From positions 1-64,000 of the forward strand of contig NZ_LZEW01000002.1 in the NCBI RefSeq assembly GCF_001676155.1: DNA of 64,000 bases, in the 5' to 3' direction. Made by a program: the position numbers and the translations under genes. Positions 26,727 to 35,778 of the stretch are shown here, in pieces. Below the pieces are notes generated by a model. It ran no database searches and was not told the origin of the DNA. It saw only the letters and a list, made by a program, of their open reading frames with translations. Source of the stretch: Morganella psychrotolerans. GTDB lineage: Bacteria > Pseudomonadota > Gammaproteobacteria > Enterobacterales > Enterobacteriaceae. Numbering within the stretch: the first letter of the stretch is position 1; every line of letters starts with the position of its first letter.

Positions 26727-27371
26727 ATGACCCGCACAGCGCTGGCACAACAGATTATCGATACCTGCCTGAAAATGAATGCAAGCGGGCTGAACCAGGG
26801 AACATCCGGCAATGTCAGCGCCCGCTGGCAGGACGGCATGCTTATCACCCCGAGCGGTGTGCCGTATGAAAAACTGACACCTGACAGCATTGTCTATATG
26901 AACAATTCCGGGCAGGCGGAAGCGGATAAGATCCCATCCAGTGAATGGCATTTTCACCTGAGTTGTTATCAGGCGCGTCCGGAGCTGAACGCAGTTGTTC
27001 ATAATCATGCGCTGAATACTGCCGCCGTTTCTATTCTCAATGAATCCATTCCGGCTATTCACTATATGATTGCCGTCTCCGGCACCGATCATATCCCCTG
27101 CGTGCCTTATGCGACGTTCGGCACCCATGAACTGGCTGACATTGTGGCGGCGGGTATCAAAACCAGTAAGGCGCTGATTATGCAGCATCACGGTATGCTG
27201 ACAATGGAAGTCAATCTGGAAAAAGCCTTGTGGCTGGCGCATGAGACTGAAGTGCTGTCCGCGTTATACCTGAAAATCCGCGCGATCACACCAGATGTTC
27301 CGGTGCTGAGTGCAGAAGAGATGCAGCGGGTATTGGGGAAATTTAAAACCTACGGGCTGAAAACGGAGTAA
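26727..27371 (+). CDS. class II (AraD/FucA-type) aldolase, probable methylthioribulose-1-phosphate aldolase
   Basis: A 214-residue zinc aldolase of the fuculose-phosphate aldolase family: NQGTSGNVSAR near 22-32 for phosphate binding, SSEWHFHLSCYQARPELNAV with the acidic catalytic residue, VVHNHALNTA and MQHHGMLTM with zinc-binding histidines. In the DHAP shunt described for Rhodospirillum and some E. coli, this enzyme (Ald2) cleaves 5-methylthioribulose 1-phosphate, or the 5-deoxy analogue, to dihydroxyacetone phosphate and an aldehyde. The mtnK-mtnA context and 2-bp spacing make this the likely role; it is inferred from context rather than shown by residues. Confidence 0.88.
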   Translation: MTRTALAQQIIDTCLKMNASGLNQGTSGNVSARWQDGMLITPSGVPYEKLTPDSIVYMNNSGQAEADKIPSSEWHFHLSCYQARPELNAVVHNHALNTAAVSILNESIPAIHYMIAVSGTDHIPCVPYATFGTHELADIVAAGIKTSKALIMQHHGMLTMEVNLEKALWLAHETEVLSALYLKIRAITPDVPVLSAEEMQRVLGKFKTYGLKTE

Positions 27372-27383
27372 CGGAAAGCAAGA

Positions 27384-27408
27384 ACGGTGCAATCCGCCGT
27401 TTTTGCTG
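27384..27408 (+). terminator. possible terminator of the mtnK operon
   Basis: ACGG..CCGCCGT followed by TTTTTGC about 15 bp after the aldolase stop. The stem is short, and it lies directly before an ERIC-like repeat that could also end transcription. Confidence 0.4.
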
Positions 27409-27535
27409 TATACCCAACGTCATTCAAGTTGCAGGAAGGCGGCAAGGGAAAATAGACGGGGAGCATAGATAAACTATGTGACCCGGCTATTTGAGTGCAG
27501 CCAACGAAGCTACAGTTTGAATGAATAAGGGTATA
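27409..27535. repeat. ERIC-like intergenic repeat (full length, divergent core)
   Basis: A 127-bp copy with TATACCC/GGGTATA ends and GGGGAGCATAG..AACTATGTGACCC core. Its left arm is more diverged than in the copies at 5999 and 20403. Confidence 0.85.
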
Positions 27536-27593
27536 TAACTCAGCACATTGTTCATTAACTATTCTGATAAATAACAATATGTAATTAATTACT

Positions 27594-27612
27594 TTAAATG
27601 ATAATCATTTTC
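27594..27612. promoter_or_regulatory. Fur box upstream of a lipoprotein gene
   Basis: TTAAATGATAATCATTTTC contains the central ATGATAATCAT of the Fur consensus and matches most of its 19 bases. It lies 42 bp before the lipoprotein start codon. Confidence 0.72.
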
Positions 27613-27653
27613 AATATAATGACACCTTAATATTTTTGTGATTTAAGGTTTTT

Positions 27654-28026
27654 ATGAAAAAAATGATTCGTTATTCAGCCCTGACAGCCGCCATTCTGCT
27701 GATCTTACCCGGATGCTCAACACTAAAAAAAAGAAGCTGAATTTAAAGAGACTGAATTTAAAGAGAAAAGTATTGAGGATTGTGGAAAATACCTGCCTGA
27801 CGGTATTGCTTATCACGTCATCATTGAAGGTGAAGTTGATTTAAATAAGAAATTTAACGGTAATATCAATGTTACCGCACTACAAAACAGCGCGCCCAGT
27901 GTCGTATTTAACCGCGATGTGATTGAGGCTGGTACCAATCAGTACATGGATTGTGCAATACAATTACTGAATGACGGTAAAGGTGATACCCGCACTGAGG
28001 CTGAAAAAGCAAATCCGGCAATATAA
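27654..28026 (+). CDS. putative iron-regulated lipoprotein (apparent frameshift)
   Basis: ATG at 27654 starts a lipoprotein signal peptide (MKKMIRYSALTAAILLILPG followed by Cys at the LPGC lipobox). The frame stops after 28 codons because of the eight-base A run at 27725-27732. Removing one A gives 123 residues ending at 28026: KKEAEFKETEFKEKSIEDCG, then a soluble domain with YHVIIEGEVDLNKKFNGNIN and a second cysteine in YMDCAIQLL. I do not recognise the family. The Fur box upstream suggests expression under iron limitation. Confidence 0.65.
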
Positions 28027-28046
28027 TAAGCACGTCATCACTCTGA

Positions 28047-28072
28047 TAAGCCGCCTTACGGCGGCGTATTAT
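28047..28072. terminator. short terminator between convergent genes
   Basis: CCGCC-TTAC-GGCGG (28051-28064), a compact GC-rich hairpin between the lipoprotein gene and the convergent sorC-type gene. The T tracts are poor. Confidence 0.5.
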
Positions 28073-28074
28073 GA

Positions 28075-29061
28075 CTACTGCCCTGACAACAGATTTGCCG
28101 CAATCGCGGGATCAACAATCAAATCTGACACATAACCGCCGAGTAATGCCCCGCGCGTGGCTGCGACATTCTGTTCACCGGTGGCGATAAAAATCCGCCG
28201 CGCAATCTGACGCAACTGCGGCAGACGAATCCCCAGAATGCGGGCATCAGTATGGGTATCAAGCGGCTTGCCGTCTTTATCATAAAAACGTCCGCAGATA
28301 ACCCCGACCGCGCCCTTGCGGCGAAAATCCGCCATTTCTTCCGTTGTAACCACCCCGGCACGGGTAAGCGGGTTTTCTTCTGTCACATTGCCCGCGACAA
28401 ATAATGACTTGGTGCAGCGATCAAGCTGGGCAAAATTAGCGCGGATAATCGGCTCACGGCGCAGTGCATCCGCCAGTTCTGCCGAGCTGACAATTGCCGG
28501 AACATGAAGGTAAGCACATTCACCGCCGAATTTACCGGCAATCAGCGAGGAAGACTCCACTGTCGTGAAATCCGGCTGAGACGGCACAGAGCCGAGCATC
28601 TGCAATACCGTCACATTATGCACGGTTTTCGGCATCAGACACTTTGCCAGATGGTGAATAGTCCGCCCCCATGCGACACCCAGCACATCGCCGTCCTCAA
28701 TCACCTGACTGAGATAAACCGCTGCCGCCTGCGCCATATTTTCACGGCGGCGGGCGGAATCTGCGGCTGCATCCGGTGCCGGGTTATCCGGTACCACCAG
28801 CACACTGGTCAGATTAAACTGTTTTTTCAGTGACAACGCCATGTCAATCCGGCTGTAGCGCGACATATCCAGGCTGATATTAACCACGCCGCTTTCCCTT
28901 GCAATTTGCAGATATTTCACCACCGTCACACGAGAGATCCCCATCGCGTCAGCGACCTCAGTCTGGCTCAGACCAGACTGATAATAAAGCCACGCCGCCT
29001 GCAAAATGGGATCGTTACCGAACATCAGCCGGTTAAACACACGGTTGTCACCGGCTGTCAT
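28075..29061 (-). CDS. SorC/DeoR-family sugar-phosphate-sensing regulator
   Basis: A 328-residue regulator: N-terminal sigma-like HTH ([26 protein letters not shown], about residues 26-51) and a large sugar-binding domain ([40 protein letters not shown]). SorC proteins respond to phosphorylated sugars. Its start codon overlaps the rimO stop as ATGA. It converges on the mtnK operon side, and because mtnK-mtnA-aldolase intermediates are sugar phosphates it may control that operon; this is inferred from proximity only. Confidence 0.85.
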   Translation of the reverse strand: MTAGDNRVFNRLMFGNDPILQAAWLYYQSGLSQTEVADAMGISRVTVVKYLQIARESGVVNISLDMSRYSRIDMALSLKKQFNLTSVLVVPDNPAPDAAADSARRRENMAQAAAVYLSQVIEDGDVLGVAWGRTIHHLAKCLMPKTVHNVTVLQMLGSVPSQPDFTTVESSSLIAGKFGGECAYLHVPAIVSSAELADALRREPIIRANFAQLDRCTKSLFVAGNVTEENPLTRAGVVTTEEMADFRRKGAVGVICGRFYDKDGKPLDTHTDARILGIRLPQLRQIARRIFIATGEQNVAATRGALLGGYVSDLIVDPAIAANLLSGQ

Positions 29062-30398
29062 GCTTCGCGCACCACACTGCCCCAGAGATCGTACTCATCC
29101 GAATGTTCAATCTTAACCATCACAATATCACCGGGCTGCACATCGAACTCACCGTTCAGATAAACCATACCGTCAATTTCCGGCGCATCTGCCATGCTGC
29201 GCCCGACAGCACCTTCATCTTCATCCACTTCATCAATAATCACCGGCAGAACACGACCGATTTTTTCTGCCAGACGTTCGGTAGAAATCTTCTGCTGTAA
29301 CTGCATAAAGCGATGATAGCGCTCTTCCTGAATCTCTTCCGGTACAGGGTCCGGCAATTCGTTTGCCTTTGCACCTTCCACCGGGCTGTATTTAAAGCAG
29401 CCAACGCGATCCAGACGCGCTTCGGTCAGGAAATCCAGCAGCATCTGAAAATCTTCTTCTGTTTCACCCGGGAAGCCGACAATAAAGGTAGAGCGCAGTG
29501 TCAGTTCCGGACAAATTTCCCGCCAGCGTTTGATGCGCTCAAGTGTGCGCTCTACCGCGCCCGGACGTTTCATTAATTTAAGAATACGCGGGCTGGCGTG
29601 CTGTAACGGAATATCCAGATACGGCAGCACTTTACCTTCAGCCATCAGCGGGATCACATCATCCACATGCGGATACGGATACACATAATGCAGGCGGATC
29701 CAGACACCCAGTTGTGACAACTGTTCACACAGACCGATCATACTGGTTTTCACCGGCAGACCATCGCGGAACCCGGTGCGGTGTTTGATATCCGCACCAT
29801 AAGCGGATGTATCCTGCGAAATCACCAGCAACTCTTTTACGCCGGACTCAACCAGGCGCTGAGCTTCACCCAGCACTTCGCCTACCGGACGGCTGTCGAG
29901 ATCGCCGCGCATGGACGGAATAATGCAGAATGTGCAGCGGTGATTACAGCCCTCTGAAATCTTCAGATACGCATAATGACGCGGGGTCAGTTTCACACCC
30001 TGCGCCGGCACCAGGCTGGTGAACGGGTCATGCGCCGGTTTCGGCACATATTTACGGACACTCGCCAGCACTTGCTCATAGCTGTGCGGACCGGTTATCT
30101 CCAGCACGTTCGGATGCACCTGACGGATTTGATCTTCTTTCGCGCCCAGACACCCGGTAACAATGACTTTACCATTTTCTGCCAGCGCCTCGCCGATAGC
30201 TTCCAGCGACTCCTGCACAGCGCTGTCGATAAAGCCACAGGTATTGACGATCACCACATCGGCATCGTCATAACTCGGCACGACCTGATAACCATCAGTA
30301 CGCAGTTCAGTCAGGATACGTTCGGAGTCCACTAAGTTTTTCGGGCAGCCTAAAGAGACGAAACCGACTTTCGGCACGGTGTTGGTATTTTGCGACAT
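29058..30398 (-). CDS. rimO: ribosomal protein S12 methylthiotransferase
   Basis: A 446-residue radical-SAM enzyme that methylthiolates Asp of ribosomal protein S12. Domains: N-terminal UPF0004 cluster domain ([41 protein letters not shown], the three cluster cysteines), radical-SAM CxxxCxxC as CNHRCTFC, and a C-terminal TRAM domain. Length and motifs match RimO rather than MiaB. It shares an ATGA overlap with the SorC-type gene, so the regulator may be translated from the rimO message. Confidence 0.97.
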   Translation of the reverse strand: MSQNTNTVPKVGFVSLGCPKNLVDSERILTELRTDGYQVVPSYDDADVVIVNTCGFIDSAVQESLEAIGEALAENGKVIVTGCLGAKEDQIRQVHPNVLEITGPHSYEQVLASVRKYVPKPAHDPFTSLVPAQGVKLTPRHYAYLKISEGCNHRCTFCIIPSMRGDLDSRPVGEVLGEAQRLVESGVKELLVISQDTSAYGADIKHRTGFRDGLPVKTSMIGLCEQLSQLGVWIRLHYVYPYPHVDDVIPLMAEGKVLPYLDIPLQHASPRILKLMKRPGAVERTLERIKRWREICPELTLRSTFIVGFPGETEEDFQMLLDFLTEARLDRVGCFKYSPVEGAKANELPDPVPEEIQEERYHRFMQLQQKISTERLAEKIGRVLPVIIDEVDEDEGAVGRSMADAPEIDGMVYLNGEFDVQPGDIVMVKIEHSDEYDLWGSVVREA

Positions 30399-30629
30399 AA
30401 GCTCATTTACTCAAAAAGGCAGGATACACAGTACGTTACTGCAAAATCCGGCAGATATTAGTCATTATCGGGAAGGAAAGGTGGATTTTAGCAAACAAAT
30501 TAACCTGACAGATAGCTTTCTCAGTAAAAAAAACCGGTTCTGACTGAGTATCAGGACCGGAGGTCTTATCCATGTATCTCTGCTGAAACACCTGTTATCA
30601 GGATATGATTATATTCACAGGTATTTTTA

Positions 30630-30705
30630 TATACCCTTATTCATTCAAACTGCAGGTTCGTTGGCTACGCTCAGCCCGCCTGCATCTTGAATGATGTTGG
30701 GTATA
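30630..30705. repeat. ERIC-like repeat, internally deleted
   Basis: A 76-bp form keeping both ends (TATACCC, GGGTATA) and the arm CTGCAGGTTCGTTGGCTACGC but lacking the GGGGAGCATAC core. It lies 13 bp from the end of the ABC binding-protein gene and on that side could act as a terminator. Confidence 0.75.
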
Positions 30706-30717
30706 GTGAGACGACTA

Positions 30718-31644
30718 TTATTTCACATTGCTTTTATCTATCACGATAAGATCCTGATAGAAACGCTCAGGTACTTTTTCTTTATTAATACGTTTAACGG
30801 CAAATTCCAGACCTTTTGCCGCCTGAGCTGCCGGGCCCTGGTCAATGGTATTGAGCATTTTGCCTTCTTTAATATACTGAAGTGCCAGCGGCAGTGCGTC
30901 ATAACCGGATACTAATATTTTGCCTTCAAAACCGGCATTTTCAATCGCGGTAATCGCGCCGATTGCCATATTATCATTGGCGGCGAATACACCGTTGATA
31001 TCCGGGTTTGCGGTTAAAATATTAGTCATGACATTTAAAGCCTGTTCGGTTTCCCAGTTGGCAGTTTGTGAGGCAACAACTTCAATACCCGGTGCTTCAG
31101 AAAAGGCTTTCATTGCCCCGGCTTTACGTTGCTCGCCATTATCGACGCCCGGAATACCTTCTAAAATAACCACTTTACCTTTACCGCCTAACTCATCCAC
31201 CAGACGTTTTGCTGATTTATAACCACCATCAAAGTTATTCACACCAACATAATAGTAAGTCAGACCTGCTGATTGCGCAGAGGTTTTATCCAGTTCCACA
31301 TCTAAATCAATAATAGGAATACCGGCCTTTTCCGCATCTTTAAATACAGAAACAAAGGCATGTGAGTCATTCGGTGTTACTACAATCGCATCTATTTTAG
31401 ACGCAATCATATTTTCAACTAATGAGACTAATTCTTCTGTTGAGTTTTCTTTTTCAGCAACCTGAACAATTAAATCAATGTTTTGCTCTTTTGCCGCTTT
31501 GTCTGCGCCTTCTTTCATTGCAATGAAATATTCATTACTTAATGTTTTCATAATAAGGGCGACTTTAGGTTTTTCTGCCTGGGCAACAGCAGTAAATCCT
31601 ACTAATACGATTGCGGCTAATAGTGATTGGAATAGACGTTTCAT
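30718..31644 (-). CDS. ribose-type ABC sugar-binding protein
   Basis: A 308-residue periplasmic binding protein of the RbsB class: signal peptide (MKRLFQSLLAAIVLVGFTAV AQA), then KVALIMKTLSNEYFIAMKEG and the two-lobe pattern with VVTPNDSHAFVSVFKDAEKA, GVFAANDNMAIGAITAIENA. ATG at 31644 has GAGGTG upstream. It is divergent from the ATPase and permease genes, so the importer is split between two transcripts that share the promoter region 31645-31751. Sequence cannot give the sugar. Confidence 0.9.
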   Translation of the reverse strand: MKRLFQSLLAAIVLVGFTAVAQAEKPKVALIMKTLSNEYFIAMKEGADKAAKEQNIDLIVQVAEKENSTEELVSLVENMIASKIDAIVVTPNDSHAFVSVFKDAEKAGIPIIDLDVELDKTSAQSAGLTYYYVGVNNFDGGYKSAKRLVDELGGKGKVVILEGIPGVDNGEQRKAGAMKAFSEAPGIEVVASQTANWETEQALNVMTNILTANPDINGVFAANDNMAIGAITAIENAGFEGKILVSGYDALPLALQYIKEGKMLNTIDQGPAAQAAKGLEFAVKRINKEKVPERFYQDLIVIDKSNVK

Positions 31645-31751
31645 ACCGATGTACACCTCTAATTGATTGATGTAGGATAGAGAAAGCACAACATAACAAA
31701 AATAACATTATAGTAAAGATAATAAGCAATCAAATCTGGAATTATAATAAT

Positions 31752-33245
31752 ATGACTGAGATTAATAAAAAGATTGTTTTTGACATGCATCACATTATTA
31801 AATCCTTTAATCAGGTAGAGGTTCTGAAAGGCGTTGATTTCACCCTGTATGCCGGAGAGGTTCATTGCCTGGTCGGGGAAAATGGCGCAGGAAAATCAAC
31901 ACTTTGCAAAATAATCGCCGGAATATATCCCGCAAACGGCGGCAGTATGACGCTATTTGAACAGCCCTATAACCCGCTGAATGTAAAAGAAGCACAGCTG
32001 AAAGGAATCGGCTTTATTCATCAGGAGTTATTGCTGGTTTCTGAATTAACTGTATTAGAAAATATATTCTTAGGCAGTGAAAAGCATAATATATTCGGTC
32101 AAATGAAATGGCGTGAAATGTACGACCTTGCCAAAGAAGTCATTGATGAACTTGAGCTTGATATATCCCCGGATGCAAAAATAAGTTCTTTATCTCTGGC
32201 TCAGCAGCAAATGGTAGAAATAGCTAAAGCAATAATCCATAATTATAAAATAATCATCTTCGACGAACCCACTGCATCTATCTCCCGTAAAAATACAGAA
32301 ACACTGTTCCGGATCATCCATCAGCTGAAAGAAAAGGGTGTCGGCATGGTTTATATTTCCCATCGCTTAGAAGAATTTAATCATATTGCGGATCGCATCA
32401 CAGTTTTAAGAGATGGTGTGCGGACCGGCACTATGCTGTATAAAGATACCAATAACAATGAAATAATTCGGTTAATGGTCGGACGGGATATTAAAGCATC
32501 TGATGAAGTGGATCATACTAATTTCAGTCATATTAAATTAAACGTTTGTGACCTTCAAAATGCATATGTCGAAAAAATATCGTTCAATGTGTATCAGGGC
32601 GAAATTTTAGGGTTTGCAGGATTAGTCGGTGCCGGAAGAACTGAAATTCTGCGCGCCATATTTGGTGCCGACGAAAGCAGCGGTGATATTTACATTGATG
32701 ATATTAAGCAAAAAATCCGCTCACCTAAAGATGCGGTAAAAGCGGGTATCGGATTTTTAACAGAAGACCGCAAAGGACAGGGTTTGGTTTTAGGTGCCAG
32801 CATCCGGAAAAATGTGACACTTCCTATCTTGCACCGGCTATGGAATGGTTTATTTATTAACCAGTCAGAAGAAAAAATATGTGTGCAAAAGAATATGGAA
32901 AAATTGCGCATTGTTGCCAGCAGCCAGGAGCAGACAGCAAATACATTATCCGGTGGTAATCAGCAAAAAGTCGTATTAGCCCGGTGGATGGAAAGTAATG
33001 TCAAAATCTTATTTTTTGATGAGCCGACACGCGGTATTGATGTCGGTGCAAAAGCTGAAATTTATGATTTGATGCGGGCATTTACAAAAGATGGCGGCAC
33101 CGTCGTGATGGTGTCTTCCGATTTACCCGAGCTATTGTTGCTGTCAAACCGCATTATTGTTATGCGCCAGGGGTCAATGGTGGGCGAAATTTTACGCAAA
33201 GATGCCTCAGAAGAAAAATTAATGCATTTAATGGTGGGTATATAA
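31752..33245 (+). CDS. ribose-type ABC importer ATPase
   Basis: A 497-residue duplicated ATPase (RbsA class). The first half has Walker A GENGAGKST (about 40-48), signature LSLAQQQMVEIAKA and Walker B IIFDEP; the second half has a degenerate Walker A (LVGAGRTE) but an intact signature LSGGNQQKVVLARW, the usual asymmetry in this family. The ribosome site is weak. It is followed 44 bp later by the permease. GC is lower than in its neighbours, consistent with a separate history. Confidence 0.92.
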   Translation: MTEINKKIVFDMHHIIKSFNQVEVLKGVDFTLYAGEVHCLVGENGAGKSTLCKIIAGIYPANGGSMTLFEQPYNPLNVKEAQLKGIGFIHQELLLVSELTVLENIFLGSEKHNIFGQMKWREMYDLAKEVIDELELDISPDAKISSLSLAQQQMVEIAKAIIHNYKIIIFDEPTASISRKNTETLFRIIHQLKEKGVGMVYISHRLEEFNHIADRITVLRDGVRTGTMLYKDTNNNEIIRLMVGRDIKASDEVDHTNFSHIKLNVCDLQNAYVEKISFNVYQGEILGFAGLVGAGRTEILRAIFGADESSGDIYIDDIKQKIRSPKDAVKAGIGFLTEDRKGQGLVLGASIRKNVTLPILHRLWNGLFINQSEEKICVQKNMEKLRIVASSQEQTANTLSGGNQQKVVLARWMESNVKILFFDEPTRGIDVGAKAEIYDLMRAFTKDGGTVVMVSSDLPELLLLSNRIIVMRQGSMVGEILRKDASEEKLMHLMVGI

Positions 33246-33289
33246 GCCCGGAACAACCACAGAATTGACCAATAGTTGGTAACATAATT

Positions 33290-34330
33290 ATGCAACGTAT
33301 CACTAAATCATCCGTATTATCACTTGTATCCAGTCTGGGCATCGGGTTGGTTCTTGCCGCGCTTATTGTCGGAATGAGCTTTGCTTCACCTGTTTTTCTC
33401 AAAACGAATAATATTGTCAATATATTGCTGCAAGTGGCGACTATCTCCATTATCGCAACAGGTATGACTTACGTCATTCTGACCGGCGGGATTGATTTGT
33501 CCGTCGGATCAATCGTAGCGCTGAGTGCCGTCAGCCTGGGAACCTTTATTCATGCCGGTATGGAATGGATTGGACCGGATCCCTCATTCGTGATGGAGCT
33601 GACCGTCGTTATGTTATCCATTGCCGGGGCAATTCTGGTCGGCACGCTTTGCGGGCTGGTGAACGGATTTGTTATTGTCTGCATGAAAGTACCGCCCTTT
33701 ATTGCCACATTGGGCATGATGGGGATTGCGCGGGGGTTAGCGCTGACAATTGCCGGCGGAAAAACACTGTACAGCTTTCCGCCATCATTGCGTTATCTCG
33801 GTAACGGAAAAATTGCCGTAACAGAGAGCTTTAATCTGCCGGTTCCCGTTATTATTGCCTTTTTCGTGGTGATGATGAGTTATTACGCATTAACACAGAC
33901 ACAGTTCGGACGGCAAACCTATGCGCTGGGCGGCAACCGCGAAGCGGTCAGATTATCCGGTATCAATGTGTCCTGGCTGGAGATCCGCGCCTATGTGATT
34001 AACGGCGGACTAGCCGCTTTAGGGGCGGTTATTTTAGTCGGTCGTTTAAATGCAGCACAACCTATTGCCGGGGAAGGTTACGAACTGGATGCCATTGCCG
34101 CAACCGTTATCGGCGGCACCAGTTTAGCCGGGGGTATCGGCTCTGTTATTGGCACGGCTATCGGCGCTCTGATTATGGGCGTATTACAGAATGGTTTAAC
34201 ACTTCTCAATGTGGCGTCTTATTCACAAAGGCTGATTATCGGCGTTGTGATTATTTTAGCGGTATTTTTAGACCAGGTGCGCCGGGGCAGAGTATCATTT
34301 ACGTTTATATCCCGCTGGTTTAAACGCTGA
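33290..34330 (+). CDS. ribose-type ABC importer permease
   Basis: A 346-residue inner-membrane protein of the RbsC class with about ten helices. Family motifs: GMTYVILTGGIDLSVGSIVA, YALGGNREAVRLSGI and the coupling region YELDAIAATVIGGTSLAGGI G. It works with the ATPase upstream and the divergent binding protein. An ERIC-derived hairpin and a terminator follow. Confidence 0.93.
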   Translation: MQRITKSSVLSLVSSLGIGLVLAALIVGMSFASPVFLKTNNIVNILLQVATISIIATGMTYVILTGGIDLSVGSIVALSAVSLGTFIHAGMEWIGPDPSFVMELTVVMLSIAGAILVGTLCGLVNGFVIVCMKVPPFIATLGMMGIARGLALTIAGGKTLYSFPPSLRYLGNGKIAVTESFNLPVPVIIAFFVVMMSYYALTQTQFGRQTYALGGNREAVRLSGINVSWLEIRAYVINGGLAALGAVILVGRLNAAQPIAGEGYELDAIAATVIGGTSLAGGIGSVIGTAIGALIMGVLQNGLTLLNVASYSQRLIIGVVIILAVFLDQVRRGRVSFTFISRWFKR

Positions 34331-34391
34331 TATGCCCTTATTCATTCAAACCGCAGGTTCATTGGCTGCGGTTTGAATGATGTTGGGTATA
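34331..34391. repeat. ERIC-like repeat reduced to a perfect hairpin
   Basis: A 61-bp form with TATGCCC/GGGTATA ends. TCATTCAAACCGCAG (34342-34356) and CTGCGGTTTGAATGA (34366-34380) form a perfect 15-bp stem around a nine-base loop. It begins at the permease stop codon, so the transcript would end in or pass through this hairpin. Confidence 0.8.
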
Positions 34392-34425
34392 GCTTATTCA
34401 CTCATTTTTTTTATTTACTCAAAAA

Positions 34426-34463
34426 CGGGATGCGGCGGCTTATTTTGCTGCATCCTTTTTTTT
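34426..34463 (+). terminator. terminator of the ribose-type ABC operon
   Basis: GGATGC (34428-34433) and GCATCC (34450-34455) with inner pairs, followed by eight T. Confidence 0.8.
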
Positions 34464-34704
34464 GTGCTCAGGAATATCTTCAGCTGACAACCAACCGGAA
34501 TAAATCTGAGGAAAACATATTTCCTTTATGATGAATGTGATACATGCGGCAGCTTTATCCTGCTGATCCGGTTATGCTTTATTTGACAGCATTTAATTTC
34601 GACATTGTATAAATATGAAGTTGCATTGTTTGTCACTTTCATATTGAAATGCTGCCGTTGTGTTTATCTCATTATTATTCACAAGAAGAGTAATCACGGT
34701 GTCT

Positions 34705-35778
34705 ATGCAAAAATCAAAACGTAAAACGTGGATCTTTTACCTCCTGCTGGTTGTTGTTCTCATTGCCGGGGGCTATCTGTACCGGTTGATGAGCAGCCCC
34801 GGGCTGCCTGCCGGATTTGCGCAAAGCAACGGCCGGATAGAAGCAACGGAAATTGATATTTCGACTAAAACTGCCGGACGTATCAGTACCATCAATGTCA
34901 GAGAAGGTGATTTTGTCCGTGCCGGTGATGTTCTGGCGCAGATGGATACCCGCACACTTGAGGCACAACTGAGTGAAGCGCAGGCGCAATATCGCCAGGC
35001 TACCAGCAATGTGGTTTCCTCCCGTTCGGCGCTCGCTCAGCGGAAAAGTGAAAAAACCGCCGCAGAAGCCATGGTACGCCAGCGCCAGTCTGAGCTGAAT
35101 GCCGCGCAAAAACGTCTCGCCCGCTCTCAGGCACTGGTAAAAACCAATGCCATCTCCGTTCAGCAGCTTGATGATGACCTTGCGGTGGTTCAGGGCGCAC
35201 ACGCGGCTGTCGAAGCCGCCAAAGCCCAGGTTGCAGCCGCCTCAGCGGCAATTGATGCCGCGCAGTCCGGCATTATTCAGGCGCAGACCCGGGTTGATGC
35301 CGCACTCGCCACACAACAGCGTATTGAGGCCGATCTCGATGACAGTCAGCTGAAAGCCCCGCGCAACGGTCGTGTGCAATACCGTGTTGCAGAACCGGGC
35401 GAAGTGCTGGGTGCCGGTGGTCGTGTCGTGAATATGGTCGATCTCAGTGATGTGTATATGACTTTTTTCCTGCCGACAGAACAGGCGGGACAAGCCGGTA
35501 TCGGCAGCGAAGTTCATATTATCCTCGATGCCGCGCCAAATCTGGTGATACCGGCGAAAACCTCGTATGTCGCCAGTGTTGCACAATTTACCCCGAAAAC
35601 AGTGGAAACAGATAACGAGCGGCAGAAACTGATGTTTCGTGTCCGTGCGCGGATAGCCCCTGAATTACTGGAAAAAAATCTGGAATATGTGAAAACAGGT
35701 CTGCCGGGACGCGCATACATTCGTTTGGATCCCAAACAGGAATGGCCTGCTGAACTGGAGGTGAAATTACCTCAATGA
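34705..35778 (+). CDS. yhiI: HlyD-family membrane fusion protein, YhiI-like
   Basis: A 357-residue adaptor: membrane anchor ([18 protein letters not shown]), lipoyl half ([20 protein letters not shown]), an alanine-rich helical hairpin (about 90-215), and second lipoyl and barrel parts ([20 protein letters not shown]). ATG at 34705 or GTG at 34699 can start it. It is followed by rbbA with an ATGA overlap, and then yhhJ, the same three-gene order as in E. coli, so it should link the ABC exporter to the outer membrane. Confidence 0.9.
   Translation: MQKSKRKTWIFYLLLVVVLIAGGYLYRLMSSPGLPAGFAQSNGRIEATEIDISTKTAGRISTINVREGDFVRAGDVLAQMDTRTLEAQLSEAQAQYRQATSNVVSSRSALAQRKSEKTAAEAMVRQRQSELNAAQKRLARSQALVKTNAISVQQLDDDLAVVQGAHAAVEAAKAQVAAASAAIDAAQSGIIQAQTRVDAALATQQRIEADLDDSQLKAPRNGRVQYRVAEPGEVLGAGGRVVNMVDLSDVYMTFFLPTEQAGQAGIGSEVHIILDAAPNLVIPAKTSYVASVAQFTPKTVETDNERQKLMFRVRARIAPELLEKNLEYVKTGLPGRAYIRLDPKQEWPAELEVKLPQ

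Noticed and set aside
26595-27242. 215-codon leftward frame opposite the class II aldolase
   Set aside because: Shadow frame with unlikely composition and no start context; the sense strand has a clear enzyme.
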